Positions 8,743 through 17,900 of a stretch of 45,684 nt of DNA are shown piece by piece. The translations under genes were made by a program, and so were the position numbers. The notes under the pieces were generated by a model. It did not search any database. It was not told the origin of the DNA and saw only the letters and a list, made by a program, of their open reading frames with translations. The stretch is from Puniceicoccales bacterium (GTDB taxonomy: Bacteria > Verrucomicrobiota > Verrucomicrobiia > Opitutales > UBA9783): contig JAIRKR010000054.1 of the NCBI GenBank assembly GCA_031260015.1, forward strand, positions 1 to 45,684, given 5' to 3'. How positions within the stretch are numbered: position 1 is the first letter of the stretch; each line of letters begins with the position of its first letter.

Positions 8743-8836
8743 CTTGTCTTTCGACTTTGAAAAATCTTGCAAAAAACACCGTATGCCTTTAACGGGTTAA
8801 ATGTTTTTAAGGCAGTGAGGAATAACATTTGCCTGC
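8743..8836. repeat. Repeat copy A, shared with 13660-13754
   Basis: About 94 bases match 13660-13754 in the same orientation at roughly four of five positions by eye, with a few single-base gaps. On the minus strand both encode TFNPLKA.GVF followed by QDFSK or its frameshifted form. That is the N-terminal part of the methyltransferase-like remnant at 13441-13772. Here it is an isolated, frameshifted scrap between a terminator and the lipoprotein gene. The rest of 8641-9011 holds no gene I can support. Confidence 0.6.
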
Positions 8837-9011
8837 CGCAATGATGTTTAGGTTTAACTTTTTCAGGAACCCTGTGGATGTAGTGTTTCCAATGTCGGTT
8901 GCCTTGCGACTCAACGCGCATAAAATAGATTTTTGGACAACTTTCAAAAAAATTAAATGTGAACGCATTTTGTACGTTGACAATTTCAGAAATCTGTTTT
9001 TATAAAGAGAC

Positions 9012-10121
9012 ATGAAACATGTTTCAGTTTGCGTTATGGGTATCGGCACATTATTGTTGTCCGGTTGCCAAACAACGAAGGTGGGACCCCATGCACTCAA
9101 AAGTTCCCACAGTGCCTACAACCAGGCACTTATTAGTACGTTAGATGAACAACTTTTAACTAATATCGTTCGCCTACGTTATCGTGATAACCCTGTCTTT
9201 CTGGAGGCTAACACGATTACCCAAAGCAACAAAGCCAGCGGTAGTTTGGGTTTAGAGTTATCAAAAACTTTTCTAGGAAAACCTAGCAATGGTGCTTACA
9301 ATGGTGCGGGGGGTATTAAACCCAGTATGGGTTGCGAAGATGGATCGCAAATTGTCTTAAAACCGTTGACTGGCAACGAGTTTATCAAGAAGTTGATGAC
9401 ACCCATTCAAAATCCCATCTTAATTTCCATGATTCAATCCGGATGGCGAGCCGATCGCGTGTTCAATTTGTGCGTCGAAAGAATTAACAATCTTTACAAT
9501 GCGCCGACCGCCAGCGGACCTACACCTGCCTATGCACCCGAATACGCAAAATTTTATCGCTTTACCGAGCTGCTACGCACCTTCCAACGCAATAACTTGA
9601 TCAACTTTGGAGAACAGCCCGACGTCAACTTTGCGGACCTCATGTTAAGAATTACGGAAACTCCTTCATTGGCTAAAGAAATAAAAGAGTTTAAAATGTT
9701 GGCCAACCTCAATCCCAACCTTAATGAATTTAAATTCAAAAGTAGCTTCTTGGAGATGAGTCCAAAGAAATTAACGGTTCGAGCACGTTCTTTATTGGGT
9801 ATATTTTTCTTCTTGTCCCAAGGCGTGGAAATACCCGAAGAAGACGAAACCCAAGGTTTAGTCACCGTTACTCAAAATTTAGATGGATCCAAATTCGATT
9901 GGAGTACGCTTTCAACACGGTTCCTAACCGTCCATTGCAGCACGTCTAAAATAAAGCCAAATAACGCTTACGTTGCCTGTCATTATCGCAATAAATGGTT
10001 TTTCATCGCGGATAATGATTTGGAATCCAAAACGAGTTTTATGCTGCTCAATCAAATATTCACGCTACAGTCTTCAAAATATAAAGCTTCCGATCCGATC
10101 CTCGTATTATCCGGGTCTTAA
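9012..10121 (+). CDS. Conserved-looking lipoprotein of unknown function
   Basis: 369 residues from ATG 9012, preceded by AAAGAGA. The N-terminus is a classic lipoprotein signal: MKHVSVCVMGIGTLLL then the lipobox LSGC with Cys19, so the mature protein should be lipid-anchored at the cell envelope. The body has DEQLLTNIVRLRYRDNPVFL at ~45-64, a Gly/Asn-rich low-complexity stretch at ~90-110, then mixed helix and strand. The family is not recognised. A strong terminator follows at 10143, so the gene is monocistronic. A decayed piece of its signal peptide region lies at 7444-7502, showing past duplication. Confidence 0.8.
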   Translation: MKHVSVCVMGIGTLLLSGCQTTKVGPHALKSSHSAYNQALISTLDEQLLTNIVRLRYRDNPVFLEANTITQSNKASGSLGLELSKTFLGKPSNGAYNGAGGIKPSMGCEDGSQIVLKPLTGNEFIKKLMTPIQNPILISMIQSGWRADRVFNLCVERINNLYNAPTASGPTPAYAPEYAKFYRFTELLRTFQRNNLINFGEQPDVNFADLMLRITETPSLAKEIKEFKMLANLNPNLNEFKFKSSFLEMSPKKLTVRARSLLGIFFFLSQGVEIPEEDETQGLVTVTQNLDGSKFDWSTLSTRFLTVHCSTSKIKPNNAYVACHYRNKWFFIADNDLESKTSFMLLNQIFTLQSSKYKASDPILVLSGS

Positions 10122-10142
10122 GACTCATTATTTATAAACCTC

Positions 10143-10172
10143 AAAGGCTCATTGCAGTAATGGGCCTTTTTT
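10143..10172 (+). terminator. Rho-independent terminator after the lipoprotein gene
   Basis: The stem AAGGCTCATT / AATGGGCCTT with loop GCAG (one G-U pair), followed by a run of T, lies 22 bases after the stop at 10121. Confidence 0.85.
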
Positions 10173-10343
10173 AGTTTCTTTGATTTAATACTGTATTTTG
10201 TTCATCCCCAATTTAACTGCTCTTCTCCGGGAAATACAAACAGTACTTTGACCGTTTTAAAATATTTGCACTTTTAACCGTATTCTCCCTTGACATCTAT
10301 TCAAAAATCTTTTTTCCTCTTTTGATCAAGCGTGTAATACAGA

Positions 10344-10420
<77 letters not shown>

Positions 10421-10488
10421 AAAGGGGTCAAGCAAAAATAATTCAGATTTTTTGTGCTTATTGCTTGTAGCTCACAAAAGCGGGAGTA

Positions 10489-10516
10489 TTGACTCTGAGG
10501 TAAAATTAATTGTAAT
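10489..10516 (+). promoter_or_regulatory. Putative sigma70 promoter for the 10542 operon
   Basis: TTGACT (10489-10494), a 16-base spacer and TGTAAT (10511-10516) each match the consensus at five of six positions. They lie 26 bases before the ATG at 10542, and a GAGAGGC ribosome site sits between. Confidence 0.5.
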
Positions 10517-10541
10517 TGTATGAATATCCAACGAGAGGCAA

Positions 10542-11198
10542 ATGAAATTAAGCAGCGGTATTACCGACGAATGGAAAAAGATCAATCAAAGTTGTATAGT
10601 TTCATTAACAGGAGCGTTACCCTTAGTTTTACAGAAAAGTTTTTTTTGCCTAACTCAACTACTCCATAAATTTTTTGGGTATGAATTTACAGAAAAGTTT
10701 TACCTAGAAGTCGGTTGTGGAACGGGAACAAATTTACTTTTATTTTTGATGCTGGGTATTCCGGCAAATCACTTAGCAGGTAATGATATATTTGAACCCT
10801 GTTTGCAAACAGCATACAACAGATTGCCTCAAGCTGTAAAATTAGATTGTGGTAACTTTTTAGATATTACCGATTGCATTCTTTTGTCTACCGTTTTAAG
10901 CTCAGTCTTAGATAAAGAATTTCAGAAAAAAGTAATGCAGAAATGTTATACATTGTTAAAGCCTAACGGTTATCTTCTAATATATGATTTTGTATTCAAT
11001 AATCCACAGAATCCGGATGTAAAAGGCATTTCTTTGCCTTTTTTAAAACAAACAGAGAAATGGAAAAAATCAGCATTTAAACGTGTAACTCTTGCTCCTC
11101 CCATTGCTCGTAGACTTTCTAAATTTCCTTTGTTGATTAAGATGTTAACATACGTGAAAGTTTTAAATACGCACATAATTGGTTTTTTACAAAAATAA
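10542..11198 (+). CDS. Class I SAM-dependent methyltransferase
   Basis: 218 residues from ATG 10542, preceded by GAGAGGC. The SAM-binding motif I is YLEVGCGTGTN at ~54-64, followed by the acidic loop GNDIFEP (motif II) and LLKPNGYLLIYDF (motif III-like) at ~140-152. The C-terminal third is basic and hydrophobic and may touch the membrane. The acceptor is unknown; a sugar or lipid-linked sugar is likely from the context. Its stop overlaps the ATG of the aminotransferase gene by one base (TAATG), so the two are translationally coupled. The PglC-like gene follows in the same unit. Confidence 0.8.
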   Translation: MKLSSGITDEWKKINQSCIVSLTGALPLVLQKSFFCLTQLLHKFFGYEFTEKFYLEVGCGTGTNLLLFLMLGIPANHLAGNDIFEPCLQTAYNRLPQAVKLDCGNFLDITDCILLSTVLSSVLDKEFQKKVMQKCYTLLKPNGYLLIYDFVFNNPQNPDVKGISLPFLKQTEKWKKSAFKRVTLAPPIARRLSKFPLLIKMLTYVKVLNTHIIGFLQK

Positions 11199-12390
11199 TG
11201 CAACAATCGGTTCCATTTTTTAAGCCTAGTATTAGTCAAAATGAGCGAGATAACATTTTAGACGTTTTAGAAGGTGGGTGGCTAACAAAACGGGTCAATG
11301 GTGTAAAAAATTTGAACAAGCATTTGCAAAATATATTGGAGTAAAACACTGTATTTCTATTAATCCTGCAACGGCTGCACTACATTTATCAGTGATTGTA
11401 AGTGGTATTTGTCCCGGAGAAGCAGTGCTTGTACCAACGATGACATTCGTTTCAACGGCAGAAATTTTATATTATTCCTATATCCATCCTATTTTAGTGG
11501 ACTGTGATCCAAAAGATTTAACAATGTCGGCCCAAGATGCACGTTATAAGTTACTGCAAGCACGTGCAAAAGGAATACGTGTTACAGGGGTCATTCCCGT
11601 ACATTACGCAGGTAAAATGGTACAAATGGATTGGGTTGAAAGTTTAGCCGAAGAATTCGGACTCAAGATCATCGAAGATGCTGCTCATTGTTGTGGTTCA
11701 AAATATTTTTCAAGTCGACATAATAAATGGCTCACCAAATGCCCCACTTCATTAACACAGTGCTATTCTTTTTATTGTACAAAATGCATAACTACAGGAG
11801 GTGAAGGCGGTATTGTCGCTACAGACTCCGATGAACTGGCCGATAAAATTCGAATTTTATTTTTGCATGGGTTATCTACAAATGCTTGGGAACGTTTTAG
11901 TGAACAAGGTGAGATTTTTTACGATGTTGGTACACTCGGCTACAAATACAACTTAACAGACATGGCAGCTGCTATGGAGTGCGTGCAATTAGTTAAAGCG
12001 GATCATCTTAGAGAGCGCCGGACTCAAGCTGTCGCCACTTATAAAGAAGCTTTAAAAGGAATCTCTTGCATTGACTATTTGCAAGATGAATCAGAATATT
12101 TTGTACATGCACATCATTTATTTGTGATAAAGTTAAATACTAAGCAAGCGCCGTTGTCCCGAAACCAACTTTTACAGCAGTTGAAAACTTATCACATTGT
12201 TCCTTCTGTTCATTGGAAACCGTTGCATTTACACTTATTTTATCAAAAACAAGGGTTCCCTATGTCTGATTTTCCGAATGCAACCCATGTTTTTGATCAG
12301 ATTATTAGTTTACCTTTGTTTCCTGATATTACGGAAGAACAAATTTATTACGTTGCGAATACATTGAAAAAGCTTCTCGCTAATGGCTAG
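11198..12390 (+). pseudogene. DegT/DnrJ/EryC1 sugar aminotransferase with N-terminal frameshift
   Basis: This is a PLP-dependent nucleotide-sugar aminotransferase. Translation from ATG 11198 gives the expected N-terminus (VPFFKPSISQNERDNIL, then EGGWLTK). The frame breaks at the AAAA run 11287-11290. One extra A there would continue into TGQWCKKFEQAFAKYIGVKH and the rest of the protein to 12390. The downstream frame is open and carries the family core: INPATAALHLS, PTMTFVST, IIEDAAHCCGS and the PLP lysine in FYCTKCITTGG (codon 11782-11784). A GTG at 11278 could start a shorter protein, but it would lack the conserved first ~27 residues. It is therefore broken, an assembly error, or rescued by slippage. 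Its partners suggest an amino sugar on the first residue of the glycan. Confidence 0.8.
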
Positions 12391-12395
12391 TTCGC

Positions 12396-13007
12396 ATGTT
12401 AAAACGCGTTTTTGACATCCTAGTATCTTTATGTGGTTTGTGTTGTTTGTCGCCATTTTTATTATTAATAGGATTGTTGGTTGGTATACGAGATGGATGC
12501 CCAATTTTTTTTAAACAAAAACGAATTGGACGTTATGGAAGTACTTTCTTCCTATGGAAATTCAGAACGATGGTAGACTCTAAAATACAGGACACACAAT
12601 TGGCGACTACAAATGACGAACGTATTACACTTACCGGTCGTATATTAAGAAAATACAAGATAGATGAATTTCCTCAACTGTGGAATGTTTTAAAAGGGGA
12701 CATGAGTCTTGTTGGATACCGTCCAGAAATTCCTTACTACGTTGCAAAATATACACCAGAACAAAAGAAACTTTTACAATACAAACCTGGCATTGTCGAC
12801 CCAGCGACCCTATACTTCAAGGATGAAAATAATTTGCTGAACACCAGCCAAAATGTTGAACACGATTACATCCACAAAATCTTACCCATAAAACTTAAAC
12901 TTAGTTTAGATTATGCCCAAAGAGCAACTTTTAGATCTGACTTAAAATGTATTCTAGAAACAATCTTCAAACTTTTACTAAGCACGCTCAATAAATGTTT
13001 ACCCTAG
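12396..13007 (+). CDS. PglC/WcaJ-type initiating phosphoglycosyltransferase
   Basis: 203 residues. This is a bacterial sugar transferase of the small monotopic type. It moves a sugar-1-phosphate from its nucleotide donor to undecaprenyl phosphate, the first step of glycan assembly, at the inner membrane. Seen: the re-entrant hydrophobic helix ~8-30 with the Ser19-Pro20 break, basic IFFKQKRIGRYG, the KFRTM motif, the catalytic Asp90-Glu91 pair in KIDEFPQLWNVLKGDMSLVG, and the RPE and KPGI motifs at ~109-133. The size matches PglC rather than the long WbaP/WcaJ forms. It starts 5 bases after the aminotransferase stop. Pairing with a DegT aminotransferase resembles bacillosamine-type pathways (PglE/PglC), though PglF and PglD are not in the window. 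Confidence 0.9.
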   Translation: MLKRVFDILVSLCGLCCLSPFLLLIGLLVGIRDGCPIFFKQKRIGRYGSTFFLWKFRTMVDSKIQDTQLATTNDERITLTGRILRKYKIDEFPQLWNVLKGDMSLVGYRPEIPYYVAKYTPEQKKLLQYKPGIVDPATLYFKDENNLLNTSQNVEHDYIHKILPIKLKLSLDYAQRATFRSDLKCILETIFKLLLSTLNKCLP

Positions 13008-13049
13008 GTACCTCTACCCCTATTTTGAACTGCTTATTAAGGACCTTAT

Positions 13050-13440
13050 TTAGAGTTCAGCCTTTCTCAAAATTTGCAGGACTTTTAGAATATTAAGCAA
13101 GTAAAAAATTATCTGAACGCAAGTTAATAACGTCAAGAATGTTATAAAAGTCAGTGACATCATCTTCTGAACTACAAACACAAAAAATAAACCTACAAAA
13201 AAGCAAAAATGCCAGTTACAAAAAAATCTATTTTTCAAATACAGAATAGGGATTTGTTTGAAAGACGAAGACACAAAATAGAAAAAACCGCCAATAGATA
13301 AGATACGTAATAAGTTTCTATCTATACTCCATTTTGCATCAATTAAATGATGGCAAATTAGGTCAGAGAAAAGAGCAACTAATGCAAAACCAACAAGTCC
13401 AACAACACAAATACACCAAAACAGTTTTATCCACAATATA
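13050..13440 (-). pseudogene. C-terminal fragment of a polysaccharide flippase (Wzx-like)
   Basis: The frame on the minus strand gives ~128 residues, strongly hydrophobic with four likely membrane helices. The stretch IDAKWSIDRNLLRILSIGG resembles the region after the loop (LFG..W....YLRIL) near the end of oligosaccharide flippases of the MATE-like RfbX/Wzx family. It has no proper start and abuts the methyltransferase-like fragment at ~13440. Only the last third of such a protein (usually ~400-480 residues) is present. I infer a truncated remnant. Confidence 0.45.
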
Positions 13441-13772
13441 TTTTTCTAATTGCATGCCAGCGATGCGTGCTTCGGTATTTCTAAAACCTGTGATATGAAC
13501 AGGACGACAGGACTGATAAAAATATCCTTCGCCATAATCATAAGACGTGTATTCTCGCAATTGGGCTTCTAGAATTTTCGCAATTTCATAATGCAAAGAT
13601 AATTGCTTCCGAATCCTAAAATAATCCTTAAGCCTATTTAAAATAGCTTGTTTTTTGGCCTTATCTTTCAATTTTGAAAAATCTTGCAAAAAAACACCAC
13701 ATGCCTTTAATGGGTTAAATGTTTCGTAAAGCAGCGAAGAATAATTCTTGCTTGTTCATGAGATATAGTCAT
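13441..13772 (-). pseudogene. N-terminal fragment of a methyltransferase-like protein
   Basis: Starting from ATG 13772 (MTISHEQARIIL) with one frame change near 13710, the minus strand reads LQDFSKLKDKAKKQ, then YDYGEGYFYQSCRPVHITGF and RNTEARIAGMQLEKYI. The G-YxYQS...G.R.TE.R pattern is like the region preceding the SAM domain in some sugar or FkbM-like methyltransferases. No SAM motif follows; the sequence switches to the flippase fragment instead. Part of it is repeated at 8743-8836. The family assignment is tentative; the decayed state is clear. Confidence 0.45.
13660..13754. repeat. Repeat copy B, shared with 8743-8836
   Basis: About 95 bases match copy A, including AAATCTTGCAAAAAA and TGGGTTAAATGTTT-like blocks, with scattered substitutions and small gaps. 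It is part of the methyltransferase-like remnant, so the repeat reflects gene duplication and decay rather than a mobile element; no terminal inverted repeats are seen. Confidence 0.6.
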
Positions 13773-13778
13773 TTTCAC

Positions 13779-14936
13779 TTACAAATTTTGTAAAGTTTTT
13801 TTAAGCTGATTTAGAATATAGGTCGCCCCTTGGTAAGCAGATTGATTCCAATGAAAAACATGTTGCTCTCGTAAAGTACAGAGACGTTGACGCCATTCCT
13901 CTCGCCGCATCAATAGATTATCCAGTAAAGATGGAAGTGTGGAACACTGTGTAAGCGGTACCTCGATGCCAATTTCTTTGCGCAGGGCAATTTCTATAGG
14001 TTCTATTTGCAAATCTTGCCAACGAGGATTGTGTTTTTTAAGTGGCGTTTCAATGAATATAACCGGACGTTCGGTTCCAAAAGCGTATTCGAACGCAATA
14101 CCGGAACGATCTGTAATGAGTACATCCGCGTCGTATAAGTTTTCTTCCGAAAGAAGCCGATCTTCCCAAATAAAATTGGCTAAAGATGCAATTTTACGTT
14201 GCAAATGGGATACCTGCCGTGGGCATCGTTTCAAAAACTCTGGATGTGGGCGCAAGACAACCGCATAATTCAAAGGTGCCAAAACTTCTATGAGCTCTTC
14301 GATTCCATTTTCGAACAAACTACTTACGCTCCAAGTAGGGGCGATTAGAATTTTTTTGACTTCTTTATCGTGTTTACAAGGTCTTTGCTGAAAAGTCTGA
14401 TAAACAACATCCATACGTGGATAGCCTATGGGTAACAACTTTTTGTTGGGCAAATGATACAGATTTTCTCGTTTTTGGATTTCCTGTACATGGTGTGGCC
14501 CTACACAAAAGATCGTATCGTAAGCGTCGAATGCGCGTTCATTATACTGAAGATGTGTACTCGAAAACGCATGAAATAGGTATACGTACTCTTGCGTATG
14601 CGGTGACTTTTTTAAATGATAAGTGTTTAGATCGGGCATTGTAAAAACAAAAATCTGCGCATCCATTTTATCGAATACCGACTTCAAAAAATGATTGAAG
14701 TAAAATGGCTGTAAGCGCTCATGATGTTGCAACAATAGAGGATCATTCGGATCCGATGTAATGTACGAACACGAAACATCTGGGTCTTGTAAAATTTCTC
14801 TGATGAAAGGAGCAAACGTTTGGAAATAGATATCACGTTCAGAATAAAAAACTAAACGGCGATGCTCACGGTATTCTTTGCTGAAAAAAAGTTTGTAATT
14901 TTTATACTCTGTTTGCAGATTAGAAAACCAAGACAT
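13779..14936 (-). CDS. CDP-glycerol glycerophosphotransferase-like (TagB/TagF family) transferase
   Basis: 385 residues from ATG 14936; a TTG at 14942 would add two residues. The fold is GT-B-like. Seen: VFYSERDIYFQTFAPFI near the start, PIGYPRMDV, ILIAPTW, VVLRPHPEF, and ADVLITDRSGIAFEYAFG followed by RPVIFIETPL. These are the conserved blocks of the poly(glycerophosphate) transferase family, which moves a phospho-alcohol from a CDP donor to a glycan. No TagD (CDP-glycerol synthase) lies in the window. It diverges from the glutamine kinase gene with overlapping start codons. A role in adding the CDP-activated phosphoramidate, rather than glycerol phosphate, is possible but unproven. Confidence 0.8.
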   Translation of the reverse strand: MSWFSNLQTEYKNYKLFFSKEYREHRRLVFYSERDIYFQTFAPFIREILQDPDVSCSYITSDPNDPLLLQHHERLQPFYFNHFLKSVFDKMDAQIFVFTMPDLNTYHLKKSPHTQEYVYLFHAFSSTHLQYNERAFDAYDTIFCVGPHHVQEIQKRENLYHLPNKKLLPIGYPRMDVVYQTFQQRPCKHDKEVKKILIAPTWSVSSLFENGIEELIEVLAPLNYAVVLRPHPEFLKRCPRQVSHLQRKIASLANFIWEDRLLSEENLYDADVLITDRSGIAFEYAFGTERPVIFIETPLKKHNPRWQDLQIEPIEIALRKEIGIEVPLTQCSTLPSLLDNLLMRREEWRQRLCTLREQHVFHWNQSAYQGATYILNQLKKTLQNL

Positions 14937-17900
14937 GGTCAATATGGGTGTATTTCAACAACAAGTAATTATTTTAGGTGCCGGTAAGTCAAAACAATTT
15001 CTTGAAAATCCATCCATCATTCACGTGGATCAAGATACACGCACTTTAGATTGGCTACTCAACGCATTCGACAAAACAATTACGCATTACTTATTTGTAG
15101 GGGGGTACAAGATGGATGAAATCACTCATTATTATCCCTATTTACACTTTGTCATAAATCCTATTTGGAAACATTCAGGGTGTATAGAATCATTGCGTTT
15201 ATCAGATTTTGACCCACAATTGCCCGCCTTCGTTTGTTATGGAGATATTCTAGTGCGTCCCGAATTGATTCAAAAGATATTGCAAACGGTTCAACAAGGT
15301 AACATGGATGTTATCTTTGCACTCGATTCGGATCCAAAAACAATTGAAGCAAAGCCCGACTGTGAGTACATCGATTGCAATTTTAATGGCAGTGACCGTA
15401 GACAAAACTTTATTGGACTTATTTATTTGAAGCCGAATGTATTGCAGCAATTAAAGAATAATTTTCCATCGGGTTCGACTCACCAACGTTTATCGAGCCT
15501 ATTACCTTATTTGCTGCAAAATAAATTCAACATCCAAATGGTGGATGCCCATGGATTGTGGGTGGAAGTGCAGCAACCGAGTGACGTAGCCCGTTTCATT
15601 CTCACCACCAAGGCCCAAACTTTACATACCTTAAGACATCGTATTACCAAGGCAAAGATAGCGGAACAAATACATTTTTCGGTTCAAGAATGGCAAAACA
15701 ATCGGCAAACTATACTCGATATTTTAAAGCAAACTTTTGGAGAAAAATTGCTCGTGGTCCGCAGTAGTTCGTTGCAAGAAGATGGATTTTTAAAAGCCAA
15801 TGCCGGAAGATTTACAAGCGTTGCTGATGTCCAAAACAACGACACCGATTTAACACGAGCTGTGGAAACCGTTATTGCTTCTTACGGTCAAGCGATGACC
15901 CAAGAAGATCAAATATTGGTGCAAGCTATGTTGCAAAGTGTAGATGCCTGCGGGGTCATCTTTACGCGCACATTAAGCTATGGGGCTCCCTATTACATCG
16001 TAAATTACGATATGGAAAATACAGCCGCTATCACAAACGGCACCAGCGATAGCGATTTTATTTTTTATCATTGGAAGACGGCCCTTATCCCTAAAAATGC
16101 CCCTTATTTTTTCAAAGATTTATACGAGGCGATTCAAGAGATTGAATTTTTGACACAATTTGACGCTCTGGACATCGAGTTTGCGATTACAAAGACGCAC
16201 GAATTGTACATTTTTCAGGTGCGTCCATTGGCTGCGCAACACTTGCGCGAAATTGATGACGGTCAATTGCAGAAACAATTGCAACAAGCATCCAAACGAT
16301 TTGAAGACATGCAACAGGCGCACCCTGGGATAAGTGGCAATCGAACCATCTTTGGCATTATGCCCGATTGGAATCCCGCAGAAATTGTTGGTATCAAACC
16401 GAGAACATTGGCCATAACGCTTTATCAACAACTAATTACGCATGCAATTTGGGCGCAACAACGATATGAATTTGGCTACAAAAATGTACGTCCGTATCCG
16501 CTTATTGTATGTTTTTCTGGGCATCCGTACGTGGATGTTCGTGCCAGCATTCATTCTTTTTTACCCGCAAACCTAAAGCAAACTACCATAGAAAAGCTCG
16601 TCCATTACTACTTAAGTCGCCTGTCAACGCATCCCGAATGGCACGATAAGCTCGAATTTATGGTCATGCCCACATGCTACACATTTGACTTTGAAGATCG
16701 TTGGCGCACGGCTTTAACACGCGAAGCCGGTTTATTGGAGGATGAATTTAAAGCCTACAAGCAAGATCTATTGCGTCTAACGCAGGATGCCTTTCAAATA
16801 TGTGCAGAACAATACAAAGCAACTGCGTCCATAAACGAACGATTTGAAGCTATTCAACAGGTACCGCTGTCGGACTTAGATCGTCTGTACACACTATTCG
16901 AAACGTGTAAGCAGGGAACATTAAATTTTTCCCACTTAGCACGCTGCGGTTTTATCGCCAGTGCATTTCTAAAGTCTGCTTTGGCTAAAAACATTCTGAC
17001 AGAAGACGAAAAAGAAACGCTTTTAGGTGATATTCAAACCATTACGGGAACATTTTTTGAAGAGACAAAAAAAGTGCTTAACGGTCAAGTTCCCCGTACC
17101 CATTTCATTCATAAATATGGACATCTAAGACCGGGTACGTACGATATTACATCTCCTGCGTACAAAACAGATCCAGACAAATACTTATTTGGGCACGCGG
17201 GACAACCTATTACGACGGCGATAACTTCTAAAAGCACATTCCACAATCCAACTTTCGAAAAAGCTTTATCGGACACACTATCGGTTTCGTTGGAGACCTT
17301 TAGACATTTTTTACAACAGTCCATTGCGGGTCGTGAATACTCCAAATTTGTTTTCACAAGATACGTTTCTGAAATTCTGGATATCCTCGAACGTTTAGGA
17401 CAGAGGTATGGGTTTTCTGCAGACGATGTTTCTTATCTCCCAATTGCAACGTGGTTGGACTTGCGCAACGGTATTGCAAGTGATGGAAAAACAAAGCGGC
17501 TCTTAAGGGCACAAATTGAGTATCAAAAAGAGTATCATCAGGTCGCCCGGTGCATCGAATTTCCACCGTTAATACTGCAAAAAAGTGATTTTTTCTCATT
17601 TTTTGTGCCCAAAACTTTACCCAATTTCATTGGAAACCAATGTGTCGAAGCACCTCTCGTTTACTTAAAAAATTCAAACGAAACCAACGGCGACAGTCTA
17701 CGTCATAAAGTCGTATTGATTGAAAAGGCAGACCCAGGATTCGATTGGATATTTAATTACGAGATTGCCGGACTTATCACGGTATACGGAGGGCCTAATT
17801 CGCACATGGCCATTCGTTCGGCCGAATTTAAATTACCGGCCAGCATTGGCATTGGGAATACGCTTTTCAATAGGTTGAAAACGGCCCAATTGGTGCAACT

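Noticed and set aside
10290..10295. TTGACA as a promoter for the initiator tRNA
   Set aside because: No acceptable -10 box lies 15-19 bases downstream; the box is also about 50 bases from the tRNA start.
11278..12390. GTG at 11278 as the true start of the aminotransferase
   Set aside because: The 27 codons upstream from ATG 11198 match the family's conserved N-terminus in another frame, so a frameshift explains the sequence better.
13050..13689. Two separate small membrane or soluble genes on the minus strand
   Set aside because: Both are fragments without proper starts or ends, matching parts of a larger flippase and a methyltransferase-like protein, and one region is repeated at 8743.
13779..14936. 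Teichoic acid synthesis
   Set aside because: Only a TagB/F-like transferase is present, without CDP-glycerol synthase or other teichoic acid genes, and the setting is Gram-negative.
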